A stretch of 64,000 nt of DNA from Parabacteroides distasonis ATCC 8503 (GTDB lineage Bacteria > Bacteroidota > Bacteroidia > Bacteroidales > Tannerellaceae), in contig NC_009615.1 in the NCBI RefSeq assembly GCF_000012845.1, forward strand, positions 333,501 through 397,500. Reading direction: 5' to 3'. Each line of letters opens with the position of its first letter. The stretch's first letter is position 1. Both the position numbers and the translations under genes were made by a program. The notes under the pieces were generated by a model that was not told the origin of the DNA, did no database searches, and saw nothing but the letters and a program-made list of their open reading frames with translations. Shown here piece after piece: positions 16,536-24,755 of the stretch.

Positions 16536-17723
16536 ATGTACATATATAATTCAATACCCCATATAACGAATACGCTAAATCTGGGAAAGGACCTATTGGA
16601 GGTCTTATTTGAGAAAAGAAAATCATTACCGTTTCGCTATGATTATGCGTTGGATATTATCGATGAGAATAAATTGAATATCTTGATCGAGCGTGAGGTG
16701 ATCCGCAGGAACGGCCCTTATATCGAGATGGATGAGCATTATCTCTCTTTCTATGAGCTGCTTCTGGAGGCGAATGAGGAGATTTCTACCTCGGTGATCG
16801 ATGAGAATATCCAGTTGGTGTATCAATTGATCGATTATTATAGCAAGGAGGATAACGATTTGCGTAAGTTGGGCTATCTGCGATCGGTCAAGGCGCATTT
16901 GCGGAAGATCGGGAAGATCTTGGTACGTAACGTGGTGTCCTTGCAACGGGTGATCGATAATACGTTCAAGAACGAGCCGAGCTATAAGGTGAAGATCGCC
17001 AAACTGGAGAATCTGGACGCTAAACGAATCGAGATCAACCGCCTGATCGTGGAAGTGGAGAAGCTGCTGGATCGGGAACGGACTCCCTTTTTCGCCCAAG
17101 CCCCGGACGAGGAGCTGTTGACGATCGCCCGTGAGTTGAAGACGGAGTTATTGAGCGCCGGCCATAGCTTGATTCATTCTCAACAGGATATCATTGATTA
17201 CTTGAACCAGATCCGTACGCAGGTGGGTTTTACCCGTAAGCTGCGTCGTATCAAATATCTGCGGGAGCAGTTTGAGTTACAGGAGAACACGAACGTGCGG
17301 GAGGTGGTAGACGCGGAGCGTTCCGTGGTATTGGAGGGCGTGCAGCCTACCTTATTCAAGGTTTCCATTCCTTATTTGCAAACGGACGAGGCACTGGATG
17401 TCATCTTGAAGGTGGCCGACGGCATACGGCCGGACAAGGTGATCCACCGGCAGGAGCTGGGGGTGATCTCCGCCGAGCAGATGGAGAATCAAGAGGTGGG
17501 GGAGGCTGCTATCAATACCCGGAAGATGATGGATGTTTTTAGCCGGACCGGAGGGGATTTGTTCTCTTTCGTGATGGCGTATGATTATAACCGGAAGATG
17601 GATTTCGAGGCGAAGGTTACGTTATTTTGCCGTTTACTCTCCCTCTATGAGAATGAGTTGGAGATAACAGACCGTTTTGGGCATATGGAGCATATAGAAT
17701 ATGCCATTATTCAAAGAACCTAG
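16536..17723 (+). CDS. mksF: MksF-like condensin subunit (kleisin)
   Basis: The start is set at ATG 16536; the in-frame TTG at 16527 adds only three residues. The 395-residue, largely helical protein resembles the MukF/MksF (JetA) kleisin-like subunit. It has an N-terminal winged-helix-like region (YDYALDIIDENKLNILIERE), a long central helical segment and a C-terminal small domain. It is the first gene of three that together match the MksFEB order: about 400, 190 and 1200 residues. Sequence identity in this family is low, so the call leans on order, size and the MukB-like ATPase downstream. Confidence 0.7.
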   Translation: MYIYNSIPHITNTLNLGKDLLEVLFEKRKSLPFRYDYALDIIDENKLNILIEREVIRRNGPYIEMDEHYLSFYELLLEANEEISTSVIDENIQLVYQLIDYYSKEDNDLRKLGYLRSVKAHLRKIGKILVRNVVSLQRVIDNTFKNEPSYKVKIAKLENLDAKRIEINRLIVEVEKLLDRERTPFFAQAPDEELLTIARELKTELLSAGHSLIHSQQDIIDYLNQIRTQVGFTRKLRRIKYLREQFELQENTNVREVVDAERSVVLEGVQPTLFKVSIPYLQTDEALDVILKVADGIRPDKVIHRQELGVISAEQMENQEVGEAAINTRKMMDVFSRTGGDLFSFVMAYDYNRKMDFEAKVTLFCRLLSLYENELEITDRFGHMEHIEYAIIQRT

Positions 17724-17780
17724 TTGTAGAGACGGGGCGTGCCCCCTGTGATGAGACGGGGCACGCCCCGTCTCTACAAC
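17723..17780. repeat. Palindrome array B inside mks operon (2 units)
   Basis: Perfect 23-base inverted arms lie at 17723-17745 and 17758-17780. They contain two nested palindromes: GGGGCgtGCCCC centred at 17739.5 and GAGACGGGGC/GCCCCGTCTC centred at 17763.5, 24 bases apart. The outer word GTTGTAGAGACG resembles short dispersed palindromes known from other bacteria. It begins on the last base of the mksF stop codon and ends 31 bases before mksE, so it may attenuate or process the operon transcript. Confidence 0.85.
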
Positions 17781-17811
17781 TGGATAAAATAGAACAACAA
17801 TAATAATAAGG

Positions 17812-18381
17812 ATGATAGATAATTTACCGGTACAGACCGCACAGATCTATGATTACCTGTCGAAAGGTAATTTTCTGTGCTCGAATACAAGTGTAAAGGA
17901 GTTGAGGACACTCTTCTCGGTCGTAGAAGATAATTTTGAGCGTTTACGTGATTATTTCTCGCATATCAATTTCGTGTTGGAGCAGGGGAATAATTACTTC
18001 TACTTCTCCCGCAAGGAGCCCCGGGCTACCTTGGAACAAAAGCTTCAGCGTTTCTTCGCTTGGATCGATATCATGGACTTCTTCTGTACGTATGATACGG
18101 CCTTCGGGCCCGGTTTCACCTTCTCGCCGGCGGAGATATTGGTACGTTCCCGTATCGACATGGATCTAGAGATGAAGCTGGACGGGTTGAAAAAACATAC
18201 CGGAGGCAAGGAGAAACGCAAGGATATCCTCGATACCATCTTGGATAGGATGACGAAAGAGGGCTTTATCGAGTGCGTAAGCGATATGAACGGGACGTGG
18301 AAAGTGCTCTCCTCGTGGGATTACCTCACAAAGATGATCCATAGTATTAACATAAAGAACGAAGATGAGATATCTCAATAA
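17812..18381 (+). CDS. mksE: MksE-like condensin subunit
   Basis: The 189-residue protein is predicted to be two winged-helix domains, as in MukE/MksE (JetB, DUF4194-type). Visible features are an N-terminal helical region with YDYLSKGNFLCSN, a middle HINFVLEQGNNYFYFSR strand-turn, and a C-terminal RMTKEGFIECV wing. MukE-type proteins bind the kleisin and modulate MukB ATPase and DNA loading. Its 3' end overlaps the mksB start by 17 bases, implying translational coupling and a fixed ratio. Confidence 0.7.
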   Translation: MIDNLPVQTAQIYDYLSKGNFLCSNTSVKELRTLFSVVEDNFERLRDYFSHINFVLEQGNNYFYFSRKEPRATLEQKLQRFFAWIDIMDFFCTYDTAFGPGFTFSPAEILVRSRIDMDLEMKLDGLKKHTGGKEKRKDILDTILDRMTKEGFIECVSDMNGTWKVLSSWDYLTKMIHSINIKNEDEISQ

Positions 18382-21300
18382 AATAGTATTTATAAACAGC
18401 GCCGCTATCCGTTACTCGGAAGTACAGCTGGATGGAAATATACATTTAATCGGAACGCAGGGAGTGGGGAAGAGTACGATCCTCCGTGCGATCCTTTTCT
18501 TTTACAACGCCGATACGCAACGGCTTGGAATCCCGGTCGAGAAGAAATCGTATCAGGATTATTATTTCCCTTATGCCGATTCCTCGATCATCTACGAGGT
18601 AGCGAGGGAGGATGGTTGGTTTACGGTACTTAGCTATAAGACGATGAACCGTATCTGCTACCGTTTTATCGCTTCTCCGTACCGGCCGGATCTTTTTATC
18701 GACGAGGAGGGAGCGCCTTATCCGTCGGATCGTATCCGCTCGGTGCTCGATAAGAACGGTATCAAGTATAGCGGGGCGATCTCCACGTATGAGGAATACC
18801 GGAATATCCTCTACGGAAACTCGGATAATAAACGGGATTACTCCTGTTATTCCTTGATGGAGAGCGGCTCGTATCAGAATATCATCCGTACGATCCAGAA
18901 CGTCTTGCTGAATTCACGCTTGGAGGCGGATTATATCAAGCAGACGATCATCACCTCCTTGAACGAGGCGGATAGCGTGATCGACTTGAGCCGTTACCGG
19001 AGCCATCTATCCGGTTTTGAGGCGCAACTGAATGATATCGGTGTTTTCCGTGAGCCGGGCATGGCGCGGAAGGCCGCTGGGATCTCTACCTTGTCGGACG
19101 ATATCCGTAAGCGGGATTTACGGATCAACGATCTGTGCCGCCAATTGCGCGGGGCTTATCTGGAAACGGAGCGTATCTTGCCGGAGTTGTCCCGGAAGAT
19201 ACACGAGCAGGAGGCGGTCAAATCGGATTTCTATAAGCAAAGGGATAAGCTGGACGCTGAATCGAAGAACCGGACAGCCACGATGGAAGGCGAGTTGGCC
19301 GTGCTGAAAAACGCCTTGTCGGAGGCGGAAGCGAAACGGGTTTTCTATGCCGGAAAAGATATCCAGACGGCGATGGATCGTTGTAACAAATTGGAGATCT
19401 TACAGCAGGAACAGGAATCCTTAGTCGTGGAGAAAGATTTGCTTTCTTCCAAGAATAAGGAAGCCTCGGTCTTGCACGCCAATTTGATCGCTAATCTGAA
19501 GAACGAGTTGGCCGGCTTCGAGAACGAGAAACAGAAACAATTACTGGCGGCAGAGACTGAGATCAATGCTCGTCGGGAGGCTCGCCGGGAGTATTATCGA
19601 CGGCTACGGGAGGAATCGCGCCATTCCGCCTCGGAGGAGAAAGAGCGTTTGTTGGTGGATCGGGAGAAACGTACGACGGAGGTCGCCGCCTTGAAGATGC
19701 GTATCAAGACTGCCCGGGGGCAGTCGGGAACCTCAGAGGAATTGGAGGCGGTCAAGGGGCGTCTCGGTAATTACGACGCGAACCGGAAGGACTTGGAGCT
19801 GAAGATCCGTGAGCTGAAGTACGAGTTGAACTACCAGATGAAAGAGTTCGAGACCGCCGAGAAGCATTTGGATGAGGATTATCAAAAGCTAGCGGAATCC
19901 AACGAGGTGAAGATCGAGGCCCTGAGCGCTAAGCTAGCGGAACTGACGGAATTCTTGGATAACCAGAAAGATAGCTTCTTCAACTGGCTGTCCGAGCATA
20001 AACCCGGCTGGGAGCAGACGATCGGGCAAGTGTGTGACGAGCGCCTGCTTTACGGGAAAGAGTTTACGGCGGAGGTAGGCGAGGGAGATACCTTTTATGG
20101 AATCCGCTTCACCTCCGGGATTCACCGGAATGTCAAGACCAAGGAGGATTACTTGACGGAGAAGAAGGAGGCCGAGGAAAAACGTGCCGGAATCCAGCGC
20201 TTCATCGCTACGGCGCGGCAGGACTTGGAGGCGGCCAAGGAGAATCTCCGCAAGCAATATCAATCCTCCGTGAAGCCCATCAAGGAGGATATCTATCACG
20301 CGGAATATGAGTTGGAGCAACTGGCGGTCCGCAAGAAAGAGGACGAGTCTCGTCTGTCGGCCTTGCGGGATCAGGCGACCCGTCTGAGGCAGGAGGAGAT
20401 CCGGCGTTTGGAGGAGGAGTTGAACGCTGCCGAGGCCGTCCTTTCCTCGATCCAGCAGGAGATCGCCACGCTTCAAGGCAAGATGGACCGGGAACTCGCT
20501 TCCTTGGATGAGCAAGAGAAAGACGAGCTGGCTGCTTTGGATAAGGAACTCTCCGTCGCAAGGGAAGCTATCTCGGAGGAGATCGCACGCAAGAAAGCGG
20601 AGCTGGAAGAGCGCAAATCCGGATATGACAGGGAGCAATTGGATAGCCTGACCGCTAGCGGTGGCGATCCGAAACGTTTGGAGGAGATCCATTCCCGCTT
20701 GGCGTATATCGGTGGGGAGATTAAATATATCAACGAGACCAAGGCATTGATTATCGAGTATCTGAAAGATAAACGAGAGATGCTGGATAAGGTACCCGAC
20801 TGGACGGCGGAGAGCCTGCGCTTGCAGCAGATCATCCACGGGGAACGGGAGGAATTGAAAAAGCGTCTGGCGGACGTGAACCGGAGTATCTTCAAGGTAG
20901 ATGCCGAGTTGAAGGAGCTGAAGGAGTCCAACCGGAAAGCGTTGGAGAACCGGGAGGAATATCACCGCTCTACCCTGTTGGACTGGTTTACCTCTAGGGA
21001 ATCCATCTTCTCTTCCATGAACCGTACCGATACGGATGGCGATTGCCGTTCCTTGGTACGGGAGATCACGATCCGCGTCAGCGAGCAATCCCAGAAGCTT
21101 TCCGAGCTGCGCAAGGAGATAACCGCCTACACCGGCAATTTCTCCGAGGATAATGTGTTCGCCTTCAAGACGAGCTTCTCGGATGATAAAGAGTATATGG
21201 ATTTCGCTTGCGACTTGAAGGAGTTTATCGACGAGGATAAGGTCTCGGAATACCAATCGCGTATCAATACCCGCAACTCCGATATCTTCCGGCAGATTAC

Positions 21301-21994
21301 GGCGGATACGAAAAGCATGGTCTCTCAGGAAGGTAATATCCGTGGCGTGGTGGATCAGATCAACGCCGATTTCAAGGAGAAGAACTTCGTGGGGATTATC
21401 CAGTGTATCGAGATGCGTATCGATCCGAGCCAGAACAAGATCGTCAATCTGTTGAAGGAGATCAAGCGATTCAACGAGGAATATAGCTGGGATTTGGGGC
21501 AGAACCTGTTCGCTTCCTCGGCCGACGATACGGCTACCCGGGAGAAGGCGACGATGTTGCTACGTGAGTTGATCAAGTCGATGGACGCTTATTCCGGCAA
21601 CTTGATCCGCTTGGCGGATTTCTTCGACCTTAAATTCCGGGTGATCGAGAACCGGAATGATACGGGCTTCGTAGAACGTCTTACGAACGTAGGCTCCGAG
21701 GGTACGGATATCTTGGTCAAATCCATGGTGAATATCATGTTGCTGAACGTGTTCAAGCGGAATGCCTCCACGGTATTCTCCGATTTCAGGCTCCATTGCA
21801 TGATGGATGAGATCGGGAAGCTACACCCGAATAACGTGGCGGGGATCTTGAAATTCGCCAACGACCGGGATATTCTCTTGATCAATGGCTCACCGACCGA
21901 GCAGGATGCCCTGTCCTATAAGCACATCTATAAACTGGAGAAGGACGGCGATAGCTTCACCCGGATCCGGAGGGTGATCACGCAGTTCGATTAG
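18365..21994 (+). CDS. mksB: MksB/MukB-like SMC ATPase
   Basis: The 1209-residue protein has an SMC-like head split by a long coiled coil. Walker A, GTQGVGKST, is near residue 33. Glu/Lys-rich coiled coil fills about 240-540 and 600-960, with a hinge-like globular section around 545-600 (FFNWLSEHKPGW, GDTFYGIRF). The C-terminal head shows a signature-like GSEGTDILVKSMVNIMLL and Walker B LHCMMDEIGKL near 1143. The expected role is chromosome compaction or plasmid restriction by loop extrusion. No jetD Toprim nuclease gene follows; nadE is convergent. This argues for a condensin role over a Wadjet defence system. Confidence 0.8.
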   Translation: MRYLNKIVFINSAAIRYSEVQLDGNIHLIGTQGVGKSTILRAILFFYNADTQRLGIPVEKKSYQDYYFPYADSSIIYEVAREDGWFTVLSYKTMNRICYRFIASPYRPDLFIDEEGAPYPSDRIRSVLDKNGIKYSGAISTYEEYRNILYGNSDNKRDYSCYSLMESGSYQNIIRTIQNVLLNSRLEADYIKQTIITSLNEADSVIDLSRYRSHLSGFEAQLNDIGVFREPGMARKAAGISTLSDDIRKRDLRINDLCRQLRGAYLETERILPELSRKIHEQEAVKSDFYKQRDKLDAESKNRTATMEGELAVLKNALSEAEAKRVFYAGKDIQTAMDRCNKLEILQQEQESLVVEKDLLSSKNKEASVLHANLIANLKNELAGFENEKQKQLLAAETEINARREARREYYRRLREESRHSASEEKERLLVDREKRTTEVAALKMRIKTARGQSGTSEELEAVKGRLGNYDANRKDLELKIRELKYELNYQMKEFETAEKHLDEDYQKLAESNEVKIEALSAKLAELTEFLDNQKDSFFNWLSEHKPGWEQTIGQVCDERLLYGKEFTAEVGEGDTFYGIRFTSGIHRNVKTKEDYLTEKKEAEEKRAGIQRFIATARQDLEAAKENLRKQYQSSVKPIKEDIYHAEYELEQLAVRKKEDESRLSALRDQATRLRQEEIRRLEEELNAAEAVLSSIQQEIATLQGKMDRELASLDEQEKDELAALDKELSVAREAISEEIARKKAELEERKSGYDREQLDSLTASGGDPKRLEEIHSRLAYIGGEIKYINETKALIIEYLKDKREMLDKVPDWTAESLRLQQIIHGEREELKKRLADVNRSIFKVDAELKELKESNRKALENREEYHRSTLLDWFTSRESIFSSMNRTDTDGDCRSLVREITIRVSEQSQKLSELRKEITAYTGNFSEDNVFAFKTSFSDDKEYMDFACDLKEFIDEDKVSEYQSRINTRNSDIFRQITADTKSMVSQEGNIRGVVDQINADFKEKNFVGIIQCIEMRIDPSQNKIVNLLKEIKRFNEEYSWDLGQNLFASSADDTATREKATMLLRELIKSMDAYSGNLIRLADFFDLKFRVIENRNDTGFVERLTNVGSEGTDILVKSMVNIMLLNVFKRNASTVFSDFRLHCMMDEIGKLHPNNVAGILKFANDRDILLINGSPTEQDALSYKHIYKLEKDGDSFTRIRRVITQFD

Positions 21995-21998
21995 GCAG

Positions 21999-22094
21999 GA
22001 TCATAGCCGAGGCTTTCTCACCGATCATAACTGAGGCTCTCTCACGGGTCATAGCCGAGGCTTCGACACCCATGAGAGAGCCTCGTCTATGACC
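21999..22094. repeat. Tandem palindrome array C (4 units, 24 bp)
   Basis: Three direct units begin TCATA at 22001, 22025 and 22049, exactly 24 bases apart. A fourth unit at 22071-22094 is inverted. Each has the dyad core AGCCgaGGCT or a near variant, with centres at 22009.5, 22033.5, 22057.5 and 22083.5. It fills the space between the convergent mksB and nadE genes and starts 5 bases after the mksB stop. It may serve as a two-way transcription end. Confidence 0.8.
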
Positions 22095-22111
22095 ATACCC
22101 GTGAACGAATG

Positions 22112-24034
22112 TTAAAGCCCTGCGATCTCATCCAGCCAAAGCGTAGCCATCGCGTCGCTCGGCATTCGCCAGTCTCCACGCGGGGAGAGGCTGATGGAGC
22201 CTACTTTCGGGCCGTCGGGCAGGCAACTGCGCTTGAACTGTTGCTGGAAGAAGCGGCGGAAAAAGGTATGGAGCCATTTCTTGAGGGTGGCATCGTCGTA
22301 GGTTTCCCCGAATGCCCGCTTCGCCAAGAAGTAGATCTTCGCGGGGGAGGCACCGAAGCGCAGGAAGTGATAGAGGAAGAAATCGTGCAGCTCGTAGGGG
22401 CCTACCAAATCCTCCGTCTTCTGCTTGATATTTCCATGCTCGTCGGCGGGAATCAATTCCGGGCTGATCGGAGTGTCTACTATATCTAATAACGTGGTGC
22501 GGGAAGCCTCGTCTACCTTGTTGTTGGCAACCCATTCCACCAGATATTTGACCAATGTCTTGGGAATGCTACCGTTGACGCCGTACATAGACATATGGTC
22601 GCCATTGTAAGTAGCCCAGCCCAAGGCAAGCTCCGAGAGATCCCCCGTACCGATCACGAGGCCGTTCGCTTGGTTCGCCACGTCCATAAGAAGTTGGGTA
22701 CGCTCGCGGGCTTGGCTGTTCTCGTAGGTCACGTCATGTACATGGATGTCGTGATCAATATCCTTGAAATGTTGGACGCAAGCCTCCTTGATGGAGATCT
22801 CCCGGAGGGTCACGCCCAGGGAGCGTATCAAGTCGCAGGCATTGGTATAGGTACGATCCGTCGTCCCGAAGCCGGGCATGGTGATGCCGATGATCTTATC
22901 CCGTGGGATCTTCAAGGCATCGAAGGTCATGACGGTGACCAGTAGGGCCAAGGTGGAATCCAGTCCCCCAGAGATGCCTACGACGGCGGTTTGGGCGTGG
23001 GCATGGAGGACACGCTTGGCGAGTCCCGCTACCTGTATATGGAATATTTCCTCGCAACGTTCTTTCAAGGCATCGCCGGAAGGGGTAAAGGGATGCGGGT
23101 CGATTACCCGGGTCAAGTCCAGCGCCCGGCTGGGAAGGCTGAATGAGACTACGGTGCCGTTATCCATGTTATGGTTGAGATAACCCTGCATGAAACTGGT
23201 GTTGATCCGTCGGTCGTTCTGTAAGTTCTGGATATCGATCTCGCTGATAACGAGTTGCTCCTCCATGGAGAAACGCTCGGATTCCCTTAACAACGTGCCG
23301 TTCTCCGCTATGATACCGTTTCCCGCGAATACGAGGTCGGTACTGGATTCCCCGAAACCGGCGGATGCGTAGACGTATCCGGCGATACAACGTGCGGATT
23401 GCTGGCAGATCAAGGATCGTAAGTAAGCATGCTTACCGATCAACTCGTTGCTGGCGGATAGATTGAATATCAAGTTCGCCCCCTGCATGGCTAGCTCGGA
23501 GCTGGGAGGGATGGGAACCCAAAGATCCTCGCAGATCTCGATACCCACGCGTACCTCATCATACTCGAAGATCAGGTAGCAATCCAACGGCACTTCCCGG
23601 TTACCGATCGTGATCATGGATTGCTGTAGGTGTGAAGAGGCCGTGAACCAACGCTCTTCTTGGAACTCCTTGTAGCTGGGCAGGTAGCTCTTGGGCACTA
23701 CCCCTAGTATCTCGCCCCGTTGGAAAGCGACGGCGGCGTTTATCAGTTGGCTTCCGCTGACAAGCGGGCAACCTACGATCGTTAGTAAATCCAGATCGGC
23801 GGTGTTGTTCACTAAATCCAGCAAGGCTTTCTCGGCGTTTCTGAGTAAGGTCTCTTGCGAGAACAAGTCCATGCAAGTGTAAGACGTAACCGATAATTCG
23901 GGGAAAGCGATGATCTGGACCTCTTTTTGGGACGCTTGGCGCATCAATCCCTCGATCTGTTGAATATTATAAAAGCAGTCAGCCACTTTAACATGTGGTA
24001 CGGCTGCCGCTACTTTGACGAATCCGTAATTCAT
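22112..24034 (-). CDS. nadE: Glutamine-dependent NAD+ synthetase
   Basis: The 640-residue two-domain enzyme converts nicotinate adenine dinucleotide to NAD+. The N-terminal nitrilase-like glutaminase domain (1-300) has the Glu-Lys-Cys triad in AFPELSVTSYTC near 45, SYLPSYKEFQEERWF near 130 and EICEDLWVP near 175. The C-terminal synthetase domain carries the ATP loop GISGGLDSTLAL near 357 and the NAD-site segment VIGTGDLSELALGW. Length matches the bacterial glutamine-dependent type. It is followed 12 bases upstream by the toxin-antitoxin pair on the same strand. Confidence 0.96.
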   Translation of the reverse strand: MNYGFVKVAAAVPHVKVADCFYNIQQIEGLMRQASQKEVQIIAFPELSVTSYTCMDLFSQETLLRNAEKALLDLVNNTADLDLLTIVGCPLVSGSQLINAAVAFQRGEILGVVPKSYLPSYKEFQEERWFTASSHLQQSMITIGNREVPLDCYLIFEYDEVRVGIEICEDLWVPIPPSSELAMQGANLIFNLSASNELIGKHAYLRSLICQQSARCIAGYVYASAGFGESSTDLVFAGNGIIAENGTLLRESERFSMEEQLVISEIDIQNLQNDRRINTSFMQGYLNHNMDNGTVVSFSLPSRALDLTRVIDPHPFTPSGDALKERCEEIFHIQVAGLAKRVLHAHAQTAVVGISGGLDSTLALLVTVMTFDALKIPRDKIIGITMPGFGTTDRTYTNACDLIRSLGVTLREISIKEACVQHFKDIDHDIHVHDVTYENSQARERTQLLMDVANQANGLVIGTGDLSELALGWATYNGDHMSMYGVNGSIPKTLVKYLVEWVANNKVDEASRTTLLDIVDTPISPELIPADEHGNIKQKTEDLVGPYELHDFFLYHFLRFGASPAKIYFLAKRAFGETYDDATLKKWLHTFFRRFFQQQFKRSCLPDGPKVGSISLSPRGDWRMPSDAMATLWLDEIAGL

Positions 24035-24046
24035 ATTTGTTATTGT

Positions 24047-24370
24047 TTATCTGATAGATGTTCTTAATTTATCGGGGTTTTGACGACAGTCGAATATTGC
24101 GGAGATATAGATGATATCATCTTCTATAAAATAGATGATTTTGTAATGCTCATGAACAAGAGACCGAAAGCCTTGCGGCTCCGAGGATAAGGCTTGCTCA
24201 TAAAAACCGAGAAGAGGATTATCCGCTAACAAATCTGCGTAATGTTTCAGATCCTTGACTTTCTTGTGGGCCATGTTGATAGAAACCTCCTTCTTATAAT
24301 ACTTCGTAATTTCTTTCAAATCTTCTTTGGCCTTGGCTGTCCAATATGGATTTTTCTGTTTCAGAACCAT
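24047..24370 (-). CDS. RelE/ParE-family toxin
   Basis: The 107-residue protein fits the RelE/ParE fold: an N-terminal helix WTAKAKEDLKEITKYY, a central NPLLGFYEQALSSEPQGFRSLV region (quoted as landmark), then strands YKIIYFIEDDIIYISAIFDCRQNP ending near the C terminus. Members either cleave mRNA at the ribosome or inhibit gyrase; which applies here is unclear. Its start overlaps the antitoxin stop by 10 bases, a typical toxin-antitoxin layout. Confidence 0.82.
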   Translation of the reverse strand: MVLKQKNPYWTAKAKEDLKEITKYYKKEVSINMAHKKVKDLKHYADLLADNPLLGFYEQALSSEPQGFRSLVHEHYKIIYFIEDDIIYISAIFDCRQNPDKLRTSIR

Positions 24371-24618
24371 GTCTCTATCTCTTTATCTAGATCCTCACTT
24401 GATGTGACTCTACCTTCTCGGGCGTCTTCTACCGATTTCCGTACCTCTGCTATCATCTCCTCTTGCGAGTGGATTACGCAAGGGCGGGGTGTCCTTCTCT
24501 TGGAAAAGATCTTTTTGGCAGCCCGTTCCAGTTCCTCCGATATCTCCATGTCATCGATCTTGTTAAGGTATCTCTCCACGAAGCTTTCTCTCCATTGCTG
24601 TAACTCTATTGTCGTCAT
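24361..24618 (-). CDS. Antitoxin partner of RelE/ParE toxin
   Basis: This 85-residue acidic and basic helical protein lies directly upstream of and overlaps the toxin gene. The sequence WRESFVERYLNKIDDMEIS and a C-terminal acidic tail ending LDKEIETWF suit a toxin-wrapping antitoxin. I see no clear ribbon-helix-helix or Phd motif, so the DNA-binding type is unresolved. The call rests on size, order and overlap. A TACCTTTG -7 box lies about 30 bases upstream. Confidence 0.68.
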   Translation of the reverse strand: MTTIELQQWRESFVERYLNKIDDMEISEELERAAKKIFSKRRTPRPCVIHSQEEMIAEVRKSVEDAREGRVTSSEDLDKEIETWF

Positions 24619-24647
24619 ATCAATTTCCCTCCTATATATTTATGCCC

Positions 24648-24655
24648 CAAAGGTA
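24648..24655 (-). promoter_or_regulatory. -7 box for toxin-antitoxin pair
   Basis: TACCTTTG on the minus strand, 30 bases before the antitoxin start. The -33 zone overlaps the glnN terminator stem and lacks an obvious TTG. Confidence 0.45.
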
Positions 24656-24673
24656 TGTATTTTGTATGGGATA

Positions 24674-24712
24674 AAAAAGAAGGAGAGGTATACTTCGCAG
24701 CATCCTCTCCTT
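24674..24712 (-). terminator. Terminator of dapF-dapL-glnN operon
   Basis: AAGGAGAGG (24680-24688) and CCTCTCCTT (24704-24712) form the stem. On the minus strand it is followed by CTTTTTTAT. Confidence 0.85.
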
Positions 24713-24755
24713 ATTAACACAAAACAATCAACAAAAAACTACTGTCTGAATAAGA

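Noticed and set aside
16536..21994. Wadjet (JetABCD) defence system
   Set aside because: No jetD Toprim nuclease gene is present after the MukB-like gene; nadE is convergent.
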